A DNA stretch of 64,000 bases from Bacteroides neonati. Its GTDB lineage: Bacteria > Bacteroidota > Bacteroidia > Bacteroidales > Bacteroidaceae. The stretch lies in the NCBI RefSeq assembly GCF_000499785.1, contig NZ_HG726019.1, positions 248,001 through 312,000 on the forward strand, given 5' to 3'. Of the stretch, positions 29,020 to 35,704 are shown one piece after another. Each line of letters starts with the position of its first letter. Within the stretch, counting starts at the first letter, position 1. The position numbers and the translations under genes were made by a program. The notes below the pieces were generated by a model. That model searched no databases. It saw only the letters and a program-made list of their open reading frames with translations, and was not told the DNA's origin.

Positions 29020-30332
29020 ATTTCGTTGATAAATTTAGGTAAGTGTATCGTAAACTCGCTGTATTCTCCCTCTATACTGTTCAGCTCGATGGTTCCTTCG
29101 TGCGCTTCAACTACTCTCTGCACATAATTCAGTCCAAGACCGAATCCGGTTGCTCCCCCTTTGCCCGATCGCTCGGTGGCGGCAGCCCGTTCAAACTTCT
29201 CGAAGATGCTTTTTCTGTCTTTCATTGATATGCCCAACCCGTTGTCTCTGACTCCAATCACTGTCTCATCCTTTTCGTTCTCTTTGCTGAATATGTCGAT
29301 TTGTACCGACTCGTTCGAGTACTTAATGGCATTGTCAATCAGGTTGCTGACAGCCTCTCTCAGGTACTCTTCGTCTGCATAGGCTGTTTCGGCCTCCAGC
29401 TGTGTGTTGAATCGAATGGATTTCGTTGCCTTTATGGCAAATATCTCCGTCAGGTTTTCGATCATGGCGGGTAGGTTTACCTCTTGTTTAATAAGCTCTA
29501 GCTTGCCGCTCTCCAGTTTCGACAGGGTGAGCACTTTATTGCTTAGTTTTAGCATATGCTCAGTCTCCTCCTCCATGATGCGTAGGTGTTTTGCTTTCTT
29601 TTCGGGCTGGTTGTCTATTTTACCGCTTTTGAGCATGCTTATTCCCATCGCAATTGAGGTTAGGGGAGTTTTCATATCGTGTATCATGGCATACGAGAAG
29701 TCTTGGCGTGCTCTGGCTATTTGGTTCTGTTTGGCTATAATCTTAATCTGATAAACGATGCATCCGGCTACAAAGATCATCATCAGCACCGTAGCAATCA
29801 GTAGCAGGCTCATACGCCCAAAGATATCCCAATAGGGGTTGGTCAAGATCACCCGAATAGCTCGGGAGTTATCCAACCGGATGGGTATGGGGCGGGTTGT
29901 TATAGTTCCCCACTGAGAGGCTTTTTCTTTTGAGGTGCTTTCGAGCACTATGTTTTGTTTAGGGTATAGTTTATTTATAATGATGTTGCTCTGAATCTGT
30001 TCTTTTTTGAGTAAGTCGGTGTAGATAGAATCTAACGCAACTAAAGAGATATCAGATCCTAATTTGCGAAACACTTTATCATGCAAGGAAGTACATACGA
30101 AAACAGATTCTTTATTGGTACCACCCGTTTCTATTGTTATTGGTGTGCGTAGTTCTATTTTGCTCATTCTATGGTTTACCTCCAACTCAAGTGCATCTTT
30201 TACCAAGAGATTGCTTTTCTCTACAATATTTGCTCGAATGAGAGAGTAGGTGTTGTATAGCCATGCCGTTTGGAGCGCTACAATAGCAACGAGCCCTAGT
30301 AAGGTTATTAACTTATCGTGTTTCTTTTCCAC
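29016..30332 (-). CDS. membrane sensor histidine kinase
   Basis: A 438-aa kinase. It has a transmembrane helix near residues 10-30, a periplasmic sensor region of about 140 residues, a second helix near 172-195, then HisKA with the phospho-acceptor His in MIHDMKTPLTS and a HATPase domain (NLIDNAIKYS, GVRDNGLGIS, GFGLGLNYV). It is partner to the overlapping response regulator. The gene is divergent from the double-glycine peptide gene, and four ATAAC boxes lie between the two promoters, so autoregulation is plausible. Confidence 0.92.
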   Translation of the reverse strand: MEKKHDKLITLLGLVAIVALQTAWLYNTYSLIRANIVEKSNLLVKDALELEVNHRMSKIELRTPITIETGGTNKESVFVCTSLHDKVFRKLGSDISLVALDSIYTDLLKKEQIQSNIIINKLYPKQNIVLESTSKEKASQWGTITTRPIPIRLDNSRAIRVILTNPYWDIFGRMSLLLIATVLMMIFVAGCIVYQIKIIAKQNQIARARQDFSYAMIHDMKTPLTSIAMGISMLKSGKIDNQPEKKAKHLRIMEEETEHMLKLSNKVLTLSKLESGKLELIKQEVNLPAMIENLTEIFAIKATKSIRFNTQLEAETAYADEEYLREAVSNLIDNAIKYSNESVQIDIFSKENEKDETVIGVRDNGLGISMKDRKSIFEKFERAAATERSGKGGATGFGLGLNYVQRVVEAHEGTIELNSIEGEYSEFTIHLPKFINEI

Positions 30333-30354
30333 TTTATATATTTCTGTTGTTCGA

Positions 30355-30429
30355 CAAAGATAATAACTTATTCATAACTTAGTATAACGTTCTGATAACT
30401 TTGTATTTGTGAAAGTGGATCTATATTTG
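30355..30429. promoter_or_regulatory. divergent kinase/peptide promoters with four ATAAC boxes
   Basis: ATAAC occurs at 30363, 30374, 30384 and 30395 (spacings 11, 10, 11). Rightward, the last box ends exactly 22 nt before TATATTTG (30422-30429), with TTTG at 30400-30403 as -33. Leftward, TATCTTTG (30362-30355) abuts the first box and points at the kinase gene. The layout fits direct-repeat binding by an OmpR-type regulator controlling the peptide gene and its own operon. Confidence 0.78.
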
Positions 30430-30469
30430 CATCATTAAACAAAAGTCATATTAAAAATAGAGTAGAAAA

Positions 30470-30604
30470 ATGAAGAAGAACAAGGACAGACTATTTAATG
30501 AATTGTCAAATGAAGAACTAATTTCCATATTCGGTGGTAGTAAAGTAGTAACTATTTATGTATATGAAAATGGTAAATATGTGAGGATGAATATTTATAG
30601 TTGA
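30470..30604 (+). CDS. double-glycine-leader peptide (candidate bacteriocin or signal)
   Basis: A 44-aa peptide not obvious to gene callers. Residues 1-23 form a classic C39-type leader, with NELSNEELISIFGG ending in GG at 22-23. The predicted mature part is 21 residues, Ser24 to Ser44; it starts SKVVTIYVYENGKYV, has no Cys, is rich in Tyr and Val, and is likely to form a beta-hairpin around ENGK. It is preceded by a near-consensus promoter and a 34-nt leader RNA. Export would need the HlyD/C39 ABC system located 3-5 kb downstream, whose ABC gene is broken here. It is not a recognised bacteroidetocin, which carry Cys. Confidence 0.72.
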   Translation: MKKNKDRLFNELSNEELISIFGGSKVVTIYVYENGKYVRMNIYS

Positions 30605-30608
30605 TATT

Positions 30609-30665
30609 TTAACCTAAAGATAACGCAAAAATAACCATTTGTTTATGAAAGCTGCTTTATCTTTG
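30609..30665 (+). promoter_or_regulatory. second (A/T)TAAC-box promoter
   Basis: TTAAC at 30609 and ATAAC at 30620 and 30631 (11-bp spacing) are followed, exactly 22 nt after the last box, by TATCTTTG (30658-30665). The 20 bases from 30608 are nearly identical to those at 33617. It starts 4 bp after the peptide stop codon and drives the next block of small genes. Confidence 0.78.
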
Positions 30666-30742
30666 TGCTATTCTAATTTGAAACCGAGATTAAAACCGAA
30701 ATATTTATCTTAGAAACAAGTATTCTGAACACAGTAGCAGGC

Positions 30743-30841
30743 ATGGTCGAAATGATCAGCGAAGAGCTGACAGCAGTTTATGGTGGTAATGCATCTCAGA
30801 ATGAACAGGGTCATCTTAGCATATCGACCTTATATTTATGA
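30743..30841 (+). CDS. second GG-leader peptide, probably a relic
   Basis: A 32-codon frame reads MVEMISEELTAVYGG and then a 17-residue tail that ends in the reading frame of the next gene. EELTAVYGG is a good C39 leader core, but the leader is only 15 residues from this ATG. The open frame extends upstream without ATG, GTG or TTG (..ILNTVAG), so the original start may have been lost. It overlaps the membrane-protein gene by 62 bp in another frame, which suggests that a deletion fused a peptide gene to its neighbour. Confidence 0.45.
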   Translation: MVEMISEELTAVYGGNASQNEQGHLSISTLYL

Positions 30842-31091
30842 GAATCATATTTATGATTTTCACCTTGCCGATGTAATAGGAAATTTAGTTGCAGTTCCTT
30901 CTTTAGTGCTTCTGTTATTGGCGTTGAATCGTTATACTTTACCGAAAGCAGTTCTTTATAGTGTCAGCGTGTGGATAATCTATGAAATTTTGCCAATGGG
31001 AGTGTTTGATTATTATGATTTGTTAGCAACACTTATAAGTGGTCTAATAACTTATTGTGCCCTTCGATATATTACCATTTGGAGATCATAA
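30780..31091 (+). CDS. small membrane protein, paralogue 1 (candidate immunity)
   Basis: A protein of up to 103 aa (ATG at 30780 or 30801). It shares with two downstream genes a YRPYIYEN-like segment, a D-x-H-L-A-D motif followed by a helix (LVAVPSLVLLLLAL), and near the C-terminus VFDYYDLLA before a last helix. The other copies have an extra N-terminal helix that is missing here, so this copy is probably N-terminally truncated at the junction with the leader peptide. The family is unknown to me; the C-terminal D-x-x-D-[IL]-[LI]-A pattern recalls VanZ-like proteins only faintly. Immunity is a guess from position. Confidence 0.6.
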   Translation: MVVMHLRMNRVILAYRPYIYENHIYDFHLADVIGNLVAVPSLVLLLLALNRYTLPKAVLYSVSVWIIYEILPMGVFDYYDLLATLISGLITYCALRYITIWRS

Positions 31092-31247
31092 TTTCAGTAC
31101 GGCTCCTTGGGTTGTTTGTGAAAAATATTACTGAAATCAGACTTCGTATGAGTTTTTGAAAAGCGTGAATATGAATAAACACAATATTATTTATGCCTTC
31201 TTAATATGTTTAAAAGTCGAGTTATTTATAAAAGATACACCAACAAA

Positions 31248-31418
31248 ATGAAGAAAAAACTTTTACTAATATCAGCCTTATTATACGTAATCTTCGTCGG
31301 TAGTCTATTGATAAATTGGAACTCTTCTATTTTAGAGCGTAAATATATTAACATATTGGCTATCATATTCTTTTTAATAGTGTTATTGTTTAATTTTTTA
31401 AGGAAAACGAAAAAATGA
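31248..31418 (+). CDS. small two-helix membrane protein
   Basis: A 56-aa protein with a basic start (MKKKLLLISALLYV), two hydrophobic helices separated by NWNSSILERKY, and a basic tail (FLRKTKK). The start at 31248 is preferred to an upstream in-frame ATG because it gives a clean signal-anchor N-terminus. It resembles the 58-aa protein at 32038 in length and topology. Function unknown; small immunity proteins of bacteriocin loci often look like this. Confidence 0.55.
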   Translation: MKKKLLLISALLYVIFVGSLLINWNSSILERKYINILAIIFFLIVLLFNFLRKTKK

Positions 31419-31422
31419 AAAA

Positions 31423-31752
31423 ATGTTGGAGAGAGGCTTACTGTTTGTTATGTTGATCATAGCAGCTTTTGTATATACGTCATGTAGTAATGAAGATAGA
31501 TTGTATCTTGATAATGTAAGAGTTGCATTGTTGGAAAGTATATATGAGTTCAACACTAAAAGTATGACACGAATCTCACCTGAGGATAGGATGATATGGT
31601 CTTATACCGCATCAAATATGAGTCAATGTCAATTGGATGCCAGTATAGATATATCTCTTGGAGTGATAGGGTTAGTTGGTGCTGCGGTCGCTTCTCCTAT
31701 AAGTGGTATTGTAGGAGTTGGTGTGGCTCTTTGGAAGTATTGTACTGATTGA
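31423..31752 (+). CDS. putative small lipoprotein with Gly-rich C-terminal helix
   Basis: A 109-aa protein with a hydrophobic N-terminus ending YTSC (Cys21), a polar middle (YLDNVRVALLESIYEFN), and a C-terminal hydrophobic stretch rich in G and A with GxxxG spacing (LGVIGLVGAAVASPISGIVG) ending ALWKYCTD. Just upstream ATG plus a run of six A would give a more usual MKKM.. start if one A were added, so a slippage mutation or phase switch is possible. The C-terminal helix looks like a membrane-active bacteriocin segment, but there is no GG leader. Unknown function. Confidence 0.5.
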   Translation: MLERGLLFVMLIIAAFVYTSCSNEDRLYLDNVRVALLESIYEFNTKSMTRISPEDRMIWSYTASNMSQCQLDASIDISLGVIGLVGAAVASPISGIVGVGVALWKYCTD

Positions 31753-32037
31753 GTGTATTAGAAAAACATATAGGAAATTACCTATTTAGTTGTTCTTTGC
31801 TTCATGTCTTTGTGATTGCCAAGTCATTAAAGAATGAAATCAAACTATCCAACCAACTTTACTGATCACCAGTGCGGCATAATATTGCTAATAATTGGCG
31901 ACAAAGGCAAACGAAAGTGTTTGTTGAAGGCTGGTTATAAAATATGTTGTTTCTATTGTTTTCGTGAAATTTAACTGTAAGAATAGCTGATAAAAACATA
32001 AATGCCTATTTTTTTAAAACAAATAAATATATAAATA

Positions 32038-32214
32038 ATGAAACATAAATATTTATTATTGTTTTTATGCGTCTTTGTCGCATCGTTTACAATCGCTATA
32101 AAAGAAAACAATTTTATGGCTATTTTTAGCATGGAAACAATTTATCTTTTATTGCGTATCTTTCTTTTTTTGATCGTATTAGATTATATAAGGATTAAAT
32201 CTAAAAAAACATAA
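32038..32214 (+). CDS. small two-helix membrane protein
   Basis: A 58-aa protein, MKHKYLLLFLCVFVASF at the N-terminus, a short polar loop (IKENNF), a second helix (IYLLLRIFLFLIVLDYI) and a basic tail (RIKSKKT). Same size and topology as the product at 31248, so possibly a diverged duplicate. The 285 bp before it contain no gene I can support. A terminator-like hairpin follows at 32343. Confidence 0.5.
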   Translation: MKHKYLLLFLCVFVASFTIAIKENNFMAIFSMETIYLLLRIFLFLIVLDYIRIKSKKT

Positions 32215-32342
32215 CCATTTTGGGGGAATCTTGAAAAAGCGGTTTCTTAACTTAGCTGGGTATGTGTATGGCTTTTTGGGATTTCTTTTTTTAATAAACA
32301 AGAGGCATTTGGGGTGTAATAAATGTAAAAAAACTAATGTAA

Positions 32343-32378
32343 AGGATATCCCAATTTCTAAATTAGGGACATCCTTTT
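32343..32378 (+). terminator. intrinsic terminator inside the small-gene block
   Basis: GGATATCCCAATTT (32343-32356) pairs imperfectly with AAATTAGGGACATCC (32359-32373), followed by T5. It ends the transcription unit that starts at the second ATAAC-box promoter. Confidence 0.65.
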
Positions 32379-32400
32379 TATTTCTAGTTATCTAAGATGT

Positions 32401-32757
32401 ATGATGATACTGAGATTGCAGATTATTTTGATGTGTTTATTAGCGAATGCTATGCTGTACTTTGGTAAGCTATTTTATAGACCTTTTATTTACCAGAACC
32501 AATATTTTGATTGTTATTTGGCAGATGTATTCCCAAGTCTACTTTCGGTACCTATACTTTCATTGGGCTGTTTGGCCTTTAATCCCCGATACTGCCTTAA
32601 ATACTATTCAATCATGGGGATTACCGTGCTTTCTTTGTTGATAGAGCTTTTAGATGATAATACAGTTGATTTTAAAGATATTATTGCTATCCTTCTCGGT
32701 GCAGGTATAGCTGTATTATTGAGTGAAAGTATTAAAAAAAAGTACTTTATGTCTTAA
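32401..32757 (+). CDS. small membrane protein, paralogue 2
   Basis: A 118-aa protein with four predicted helices. Shared with paralogues 1 and 3 are FYRPFIYQNQYFD, the CYLADVF..LLSVP segment, and VDFKDIIAILLGAG near the C-terminus. It keeps the full N-terminal helix (LQIILMCLLANAMLYFG). It begins about 25 bp after the terminator hairpin and no promoter is obvious. Function unknown; candidate immunity protein. Confidence 0.62.
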   Translation: MMILRLQIILMCLLANAMLYFGKLFYRPFIYQNQYFDCYLADVFPSLLSVPILSLGCLAFNPRYCLKYYSIMGITVLSLLIELLDDNTVDFKDIIAILLGAGIAVLLSESIKKKYFMS

Positions 32758-32765
32758 TCTCGTTT

Positions 32766-32906
32766 ATGGATAGAAAGATAGATACAATTATTGAGTTGTT
32801 AGGAGAGTTATTCATGCATAATTCTTTTTGGAGTACGCTTGTTAAAATAGGCATTGTTGCATCTATAAGTCTTTTATTATATACCTTGAGCAAAGATTTT
32901 GGTTGA
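32766..32906 (+). CDS. 46-aa single-helix peptide
   Basis: An ATG frame 8 bp after the previous stop gives an N-terminal amphipathic region (DRKIDTIIELLGELFMHNSF) and one hydrophobic helix (VKIGIVASISLLLYTLS) ending KDFG. No signal peptidase or GG site is visible. It may be a real micropeptide of the operon or chance; its tight spacing favours the former. Confidence 0.4.
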   Translation: MDRKIDTIIELLGELFMHNSFWSTLVKIGIVASISLLLYTLSKDFG

Positions 32907-32937
32907 TTGTTTTATAACTTATTTAATTAATTTTATT

Positions 32938-33300
32938 ATGAAAAAAACACGAATAGTGTATTTCTTGGTGGGATGTTTTTTTGTTATTATCACGGCTCTG
33001 TTTAAATTATATTATGGCTCGTGGATAGATGATAATGATTTATTTGACTTATATTTAGCAGACACTTATATGCATCTATTTAAAGTACCCATTATTTTCT
33101 TTATTTATTCTTCGTTTGCTTATAATGGAACTCATGCTCCGATTAAAGAGCTAATTGGAATTGTTGCAGGCCTTATTCTGTATGCAATTATAGGCGCATG
33201 GCTCGAGGGTGTGTTTGATTATAAAGATATACTTGCTATCGGTATGGGTGGGGTATTATCTTTGGGAATCAATAAATATATTCTTAAGGTTGTAAGATAG
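32938..33300 (+). CDS. small membrane protein, paralogue 3
   Basis: A 120-aa protein, four predicted helices. It contains KLYYGSWIDDNDLFDLYLAD, the VPIIFFIYSSF helix and GVFDYKDILAIGMGG, matching paralogues 1 and 2 in order and spacing. The start at 32938 (MKKTRIVYFLVG) is preferred over an in-frame ATG at 32899, which would overlap the preceding small gene. Sequence identity with the others is low outside the motifs, so the duplications are old. Confidence 0.62.
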   Translation: MKKTRIVYFLVGCFFVIITALFKLYYGSWIDDNDLFDLYLADTYMHLFKVPIIFFIYSSFAYNGTHAPIKELIGIVAGLILYAIIGAWLEGVFDYKDILAIGMGGVLSLGINKYILKVVR

Positions 33301-33324
33301 CTCTGATTAAAAAAACGTAGACGG

Positions 33325-33435
33325 GTGAGGGATGGTTAGGGAGGTTCTATAACTTTATTTCTCTGAATCATATATTCTTTTTATTTTCTTTTTTTTAAGA
33401 TACAAAGGTTAGCATTCTCCCTCACCATCCCTCAC
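33325..33435. repeat. 19-bp inverted repeat
   Basis: GTGAGGGATGGTTAGGGAG (33325-33343) and CTCCCTCACCATCCCTCAC (33417-33435) are inverted copies with one mismatch, 73 bp apart. Each arm is itself a near-tandem GTGAGGGA/GTTAGGGA repeat. The interval is very AT-rich and has no gene. Together with the two entries below it accounts for the 423-bp gap before the HlyD gene. Confidence 0.75.
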
Positions 33436-33523
33436 ACTTTGATGGAAAGTGCTTCACAGCATACTCTAGCATTGACGAGATAAATAGCACGTAGTAAGAT
33501 ACTGGTTTACTGTGCGGATAAAA

Positions 33524-33560
33524 GTTGGCGATGTTTTATTAAAACGCCGCCAACTTTTTT
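33524..33560 (+). terminator. intrinsic terminator
   Basis: GTTGGCG (33524-33530) pairs with CGCCAAC (33548-33554), with an inner TTTT/AAAA pairing, and is followed by T6. It separates the small membrane genes from the HlyD transcription unit. Confidence 0.75.
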
Positions 33561-33617
33561 ATTTTTCCCGCGGGGTTTTTCAAAAAGACGGCAGGCTTTT
33601 CTTTGGTATTGTTTGCC

Positions 33618-33674
33618 TTAACCTAAAGATAACGTGGCGATAACCTAAGTTTATTCGCTAGTAGCTTATTTTTG
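33618..33674 (+). promoter_or_regulatory. third (A/T)TAAC-box promoter (HlyD gene)
   Basis: TTAAC at 33618 and ATAAC at 33629 and 33640 (11-bp spacing) end 22 nt before TATTTTTG (33667-33674). The sequence CCTAAAGATAACG is identical to that in the promoter at 30609. It gives a leader of about 43 nt before the HlyD start at 33724. Confidence 0.78.
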
Positions 33675-33723
33675 CGGCATTAAAAGTAAAATAAGGCTAT
33701 AATCACTCTAAAGCTAATGAATT

Positions 33724-34890
33724 ATGTTATTGCCCAATGAATTTCTTGAAAATTGTATCGAGACTTACATTTATCAACACACCACGAAATCGCAGAAAAT
33801 CTACTGGCTAGTGCTATTGGTTGTTACGATGGCTTTGGTGGTGCTACCTTTTGTGTATGTCGATATCTCCGTACGGGGCAATGGGGTGGTGCGCCCGGTT
33901 ACAGAGAGGACGGAGATCAAAGCAGCAATTACCGAACAGGTCGATTCTGTCTATGTACGCGAAGGCGACCGCGTGCGCAAAGGCGATGCACTTCTTCGCT
34001 TTCGTACCAACAATCCGGACAATAAGATATCTTATCAAAATAATCGTTTAGGCGACTTTAATACTCATTTGGCAGACTTGGTTTATTTGGTACAAGGACA
34101 GCAGCCTGCTAACTTTCAATCGTCTGTTCGCAAGCAGGAGTATGCTTATTTTATAAAACGGAAAAGAGAACTCGAAACAGCAGTTGCAAAAGCGGAGAAG
34201 GAGTACCACCGTAATAAAATACTGTTTGAGAAAAAGGTGATATCTGAAGAAGAGTATGACAACTACCATTTTCAGTACCAGAGCCAGCAAAACGAATTGG
34301 CTTCGCTAACCGAAAGCCAGCTGAGTACCTGGCAAGCCGATTTAAACACCTATCGAAACTCGTATAGCGAAATGAATACTGCGCTCAAACAAGAAGTCAA
34401 GGATAAAGATCGATACATTGTTCGTAGCCCGGTGAGCGGTACAGTCGATCAGTTTTCGGGTATTTACTGTGGAAGTACACTCCAAGCAGGGCAGTCACTA
34501 GCCATGATTAGTCCCGATTCGACACTTTGTATTGAGGTGTATGTAACTCCACGCAACATCGGCTTTCTCCATATTGATATGCCTGTACAAGTTCAGGTCG
34601 AATCGTTTAACTATAATGAGTGGGGAACCATCTCGGGCGAGGTAAAAGAAATCTCGTCGGACTTTCTGACAGACAACCAAGGCAACTCGTTTTATAAAGT
34701 AAAATGCCGGATGGAGCGTGATTATCTTACTTTAAAGAATGGACGTAAGGGTAGACTCAAGAAGGGAATGACAGTAAGTGCACACTTTATGGTAACGCGA
34801 CGATCGCTCTTTGATTTGCTTTACCAACAGATGGACGATTGGGTGAATCCGGAGCAGTATGAAGGGAAAACAGAGATCGCTAACCAGTAA
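33724..34890 (+). CDS. HlyD-family membrane fusion protein (peptide exporter adaptor)
   Basis: An intact 388-aa periplasmic adaptor. It has one N-terminal transmembrane helix (about 28-48, IYWLVLLVVTMALVVLPFVYV), a first lipoyl half-motif (TEQVDSVYVREGDRVRKGDALL), a coiled-coil hairpin (about 130-215), the second lipoyl half (VRSPVSGTVDQF), and a C-terminal beta-barrel (GFLHIDMPVQVQVESFNYNEWG). It normally links a C39 peptidase ABC exporter to an outer-membrane TolC channel. The exporter gene that follows is broken, so this adaptor may work with another transporter or be an orphan. Confidence 0.87.
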   Translation: MLLPNEFLENCIETYIYQHTTKSQKIYWLVLLVVTMALVVLPFVYVDISVRGNGVVRPVTERTEIKAAITEQVDSVYVREGDRVRKGDALLRFRTNNPDNKISYQNNRLGDFNTHLADLVYLVQGQQPANFQSSVRKQEYAYFIKRKRELETAVAKAEKEYHRNKILFEKKVISEEEYDNYHFQYQSQQNELASLTESQLSTWQADLNTYRNSYSEMNTALKQEVKDKDRYIVRSPVSGTVDQFSGIYCGSTLQAGQSLAMISPDSTLCIEVYVTPRNIGFLHIDMPVQVQVESFNYNEWGTISGEVKEISSDFLTDNQGNSFYKVKCRMERDYLTLKNGRKGRLKKGMTVSAHFMVTRRSLFDLLYQQMDDWVNPEQYEGKTEIANQ

Positions 34891-34922
34891 ATTAATACAA
34901 GCAATACATAGGAGAAAAGAAT

Positions 34923-35704
34923 ATGAGTAAGAAAGGCATCAACGTCAAACAACATGACATAACCGACTGCGGAGCAGCCTGCTTGGCATCGGTTTGTGCT
35001 TATTTTGGATTACAGTTTCCCGTTTCGCGCATTCGTCAGTACGCTTTTACCGATCAGAAAGGAACGAACGTGTTGGGCTCGATAGAGGCGGCCAATAAGC
35101 TTGGTTTTTCGGCCAAAGGGGTCAGGGCACAGTTTGAGGCGTTGAAGATAGTACCTAAACCGGTCATTGCACACGTCGTGGTCAAAAATCAACTACAGCA
35201 TTTTATCATTATGATTTACAGTGTTTTATGGTTATCTACCTCGGTTTATATTGGTAAAATAACCGATTATGTACTTATTGACAAAAACACCAATCTGCTC
35301 AACCTGATGGGCGTTGTGATGATCGTAATCTTATTGCTGAGAACGTTTATAGGTGCTATGAAAAGTATTTTGGCATTGAAAACCGGACAACGAATAGACG
35401 CTGCATTGATTTTGGGATACTATAAACATCTCCTAACGCTTCCGCAACAGTTCTTTGATACGATGCGTGTAGGAGAAATCATTTCACGTGTTAACGATGC
35501 AGTGAAGATACGCAACTTTATCAACAATGTATCACTCGATCTGGTGGTCAATGTAATGATACTTCTATTCTCCGTTTGCCTGATGTTTGTTTATTCATGG
35601 CAACTGGCATTGATTACGCTATTCTCTGCGCCTCTGTTTTTTTCATATATTGGGCATTTAACAAGCACTTAAAACACTCTCTTAATTTGTGTATTTATGA
35701 ATAA
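34923..35704 (+). pseudogene. broken C39-peptidase ABC exporter
   Basis: The N-terminus is a good C39 leader-peptidase domain (VKQHDITDCGAACLASV, catalytic Cys16; His93 in LQHF). Right after His93 the sequence jumps to transmembrane-domain sequence (IYSVLWLSTSVYIGKITDYVL), so the end of the peptidase domain with its catalytic Asp and the linker, by family comparison some 70-80 residues, are deleted near 35205. A T7 run at 35637-35643 causes a frameshift; restoring one T continues IYWAFNKHLKHSLNL for 20 residues, to 35704. The rest of the membrane domain and the whole ATPase domain are missing. It cannot be a working exporter. Confidence 0.88.

Noticed and set aside
28321..30332. Identification of the two-component pair as RprX/RprY
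   Set aside because: The receiver domain sequence differs clearly from the RprY I remember, so no symbol is given.
30470..30604. Assignment of the GG peptide to the bacteroidetocins
   Set aside because: The core has no Cys pair and does not show the expected class IIa-like pattern, so I leave the class open.
32231..32394. 54-codon frame from a TTG start with a CNKCKK motif
   Set aside because: It runs through a terminator hairpin with a T-tract (32343-32378) and relies on a TTG start; chance is more likely.
30780..33300. Calling the three paralogues VanZ-family proteins
   Set aside because: Only the C-terminal Asp-rich motif is similar; the VanZ glutamate/glutamine motif is not evident.
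35637..35643. Treating the T7 tract as programmed frameshifting in a working exporter
   Set aside because: Even with the frame restored the protein ends 20 residues later and lacks the ATPase domain.
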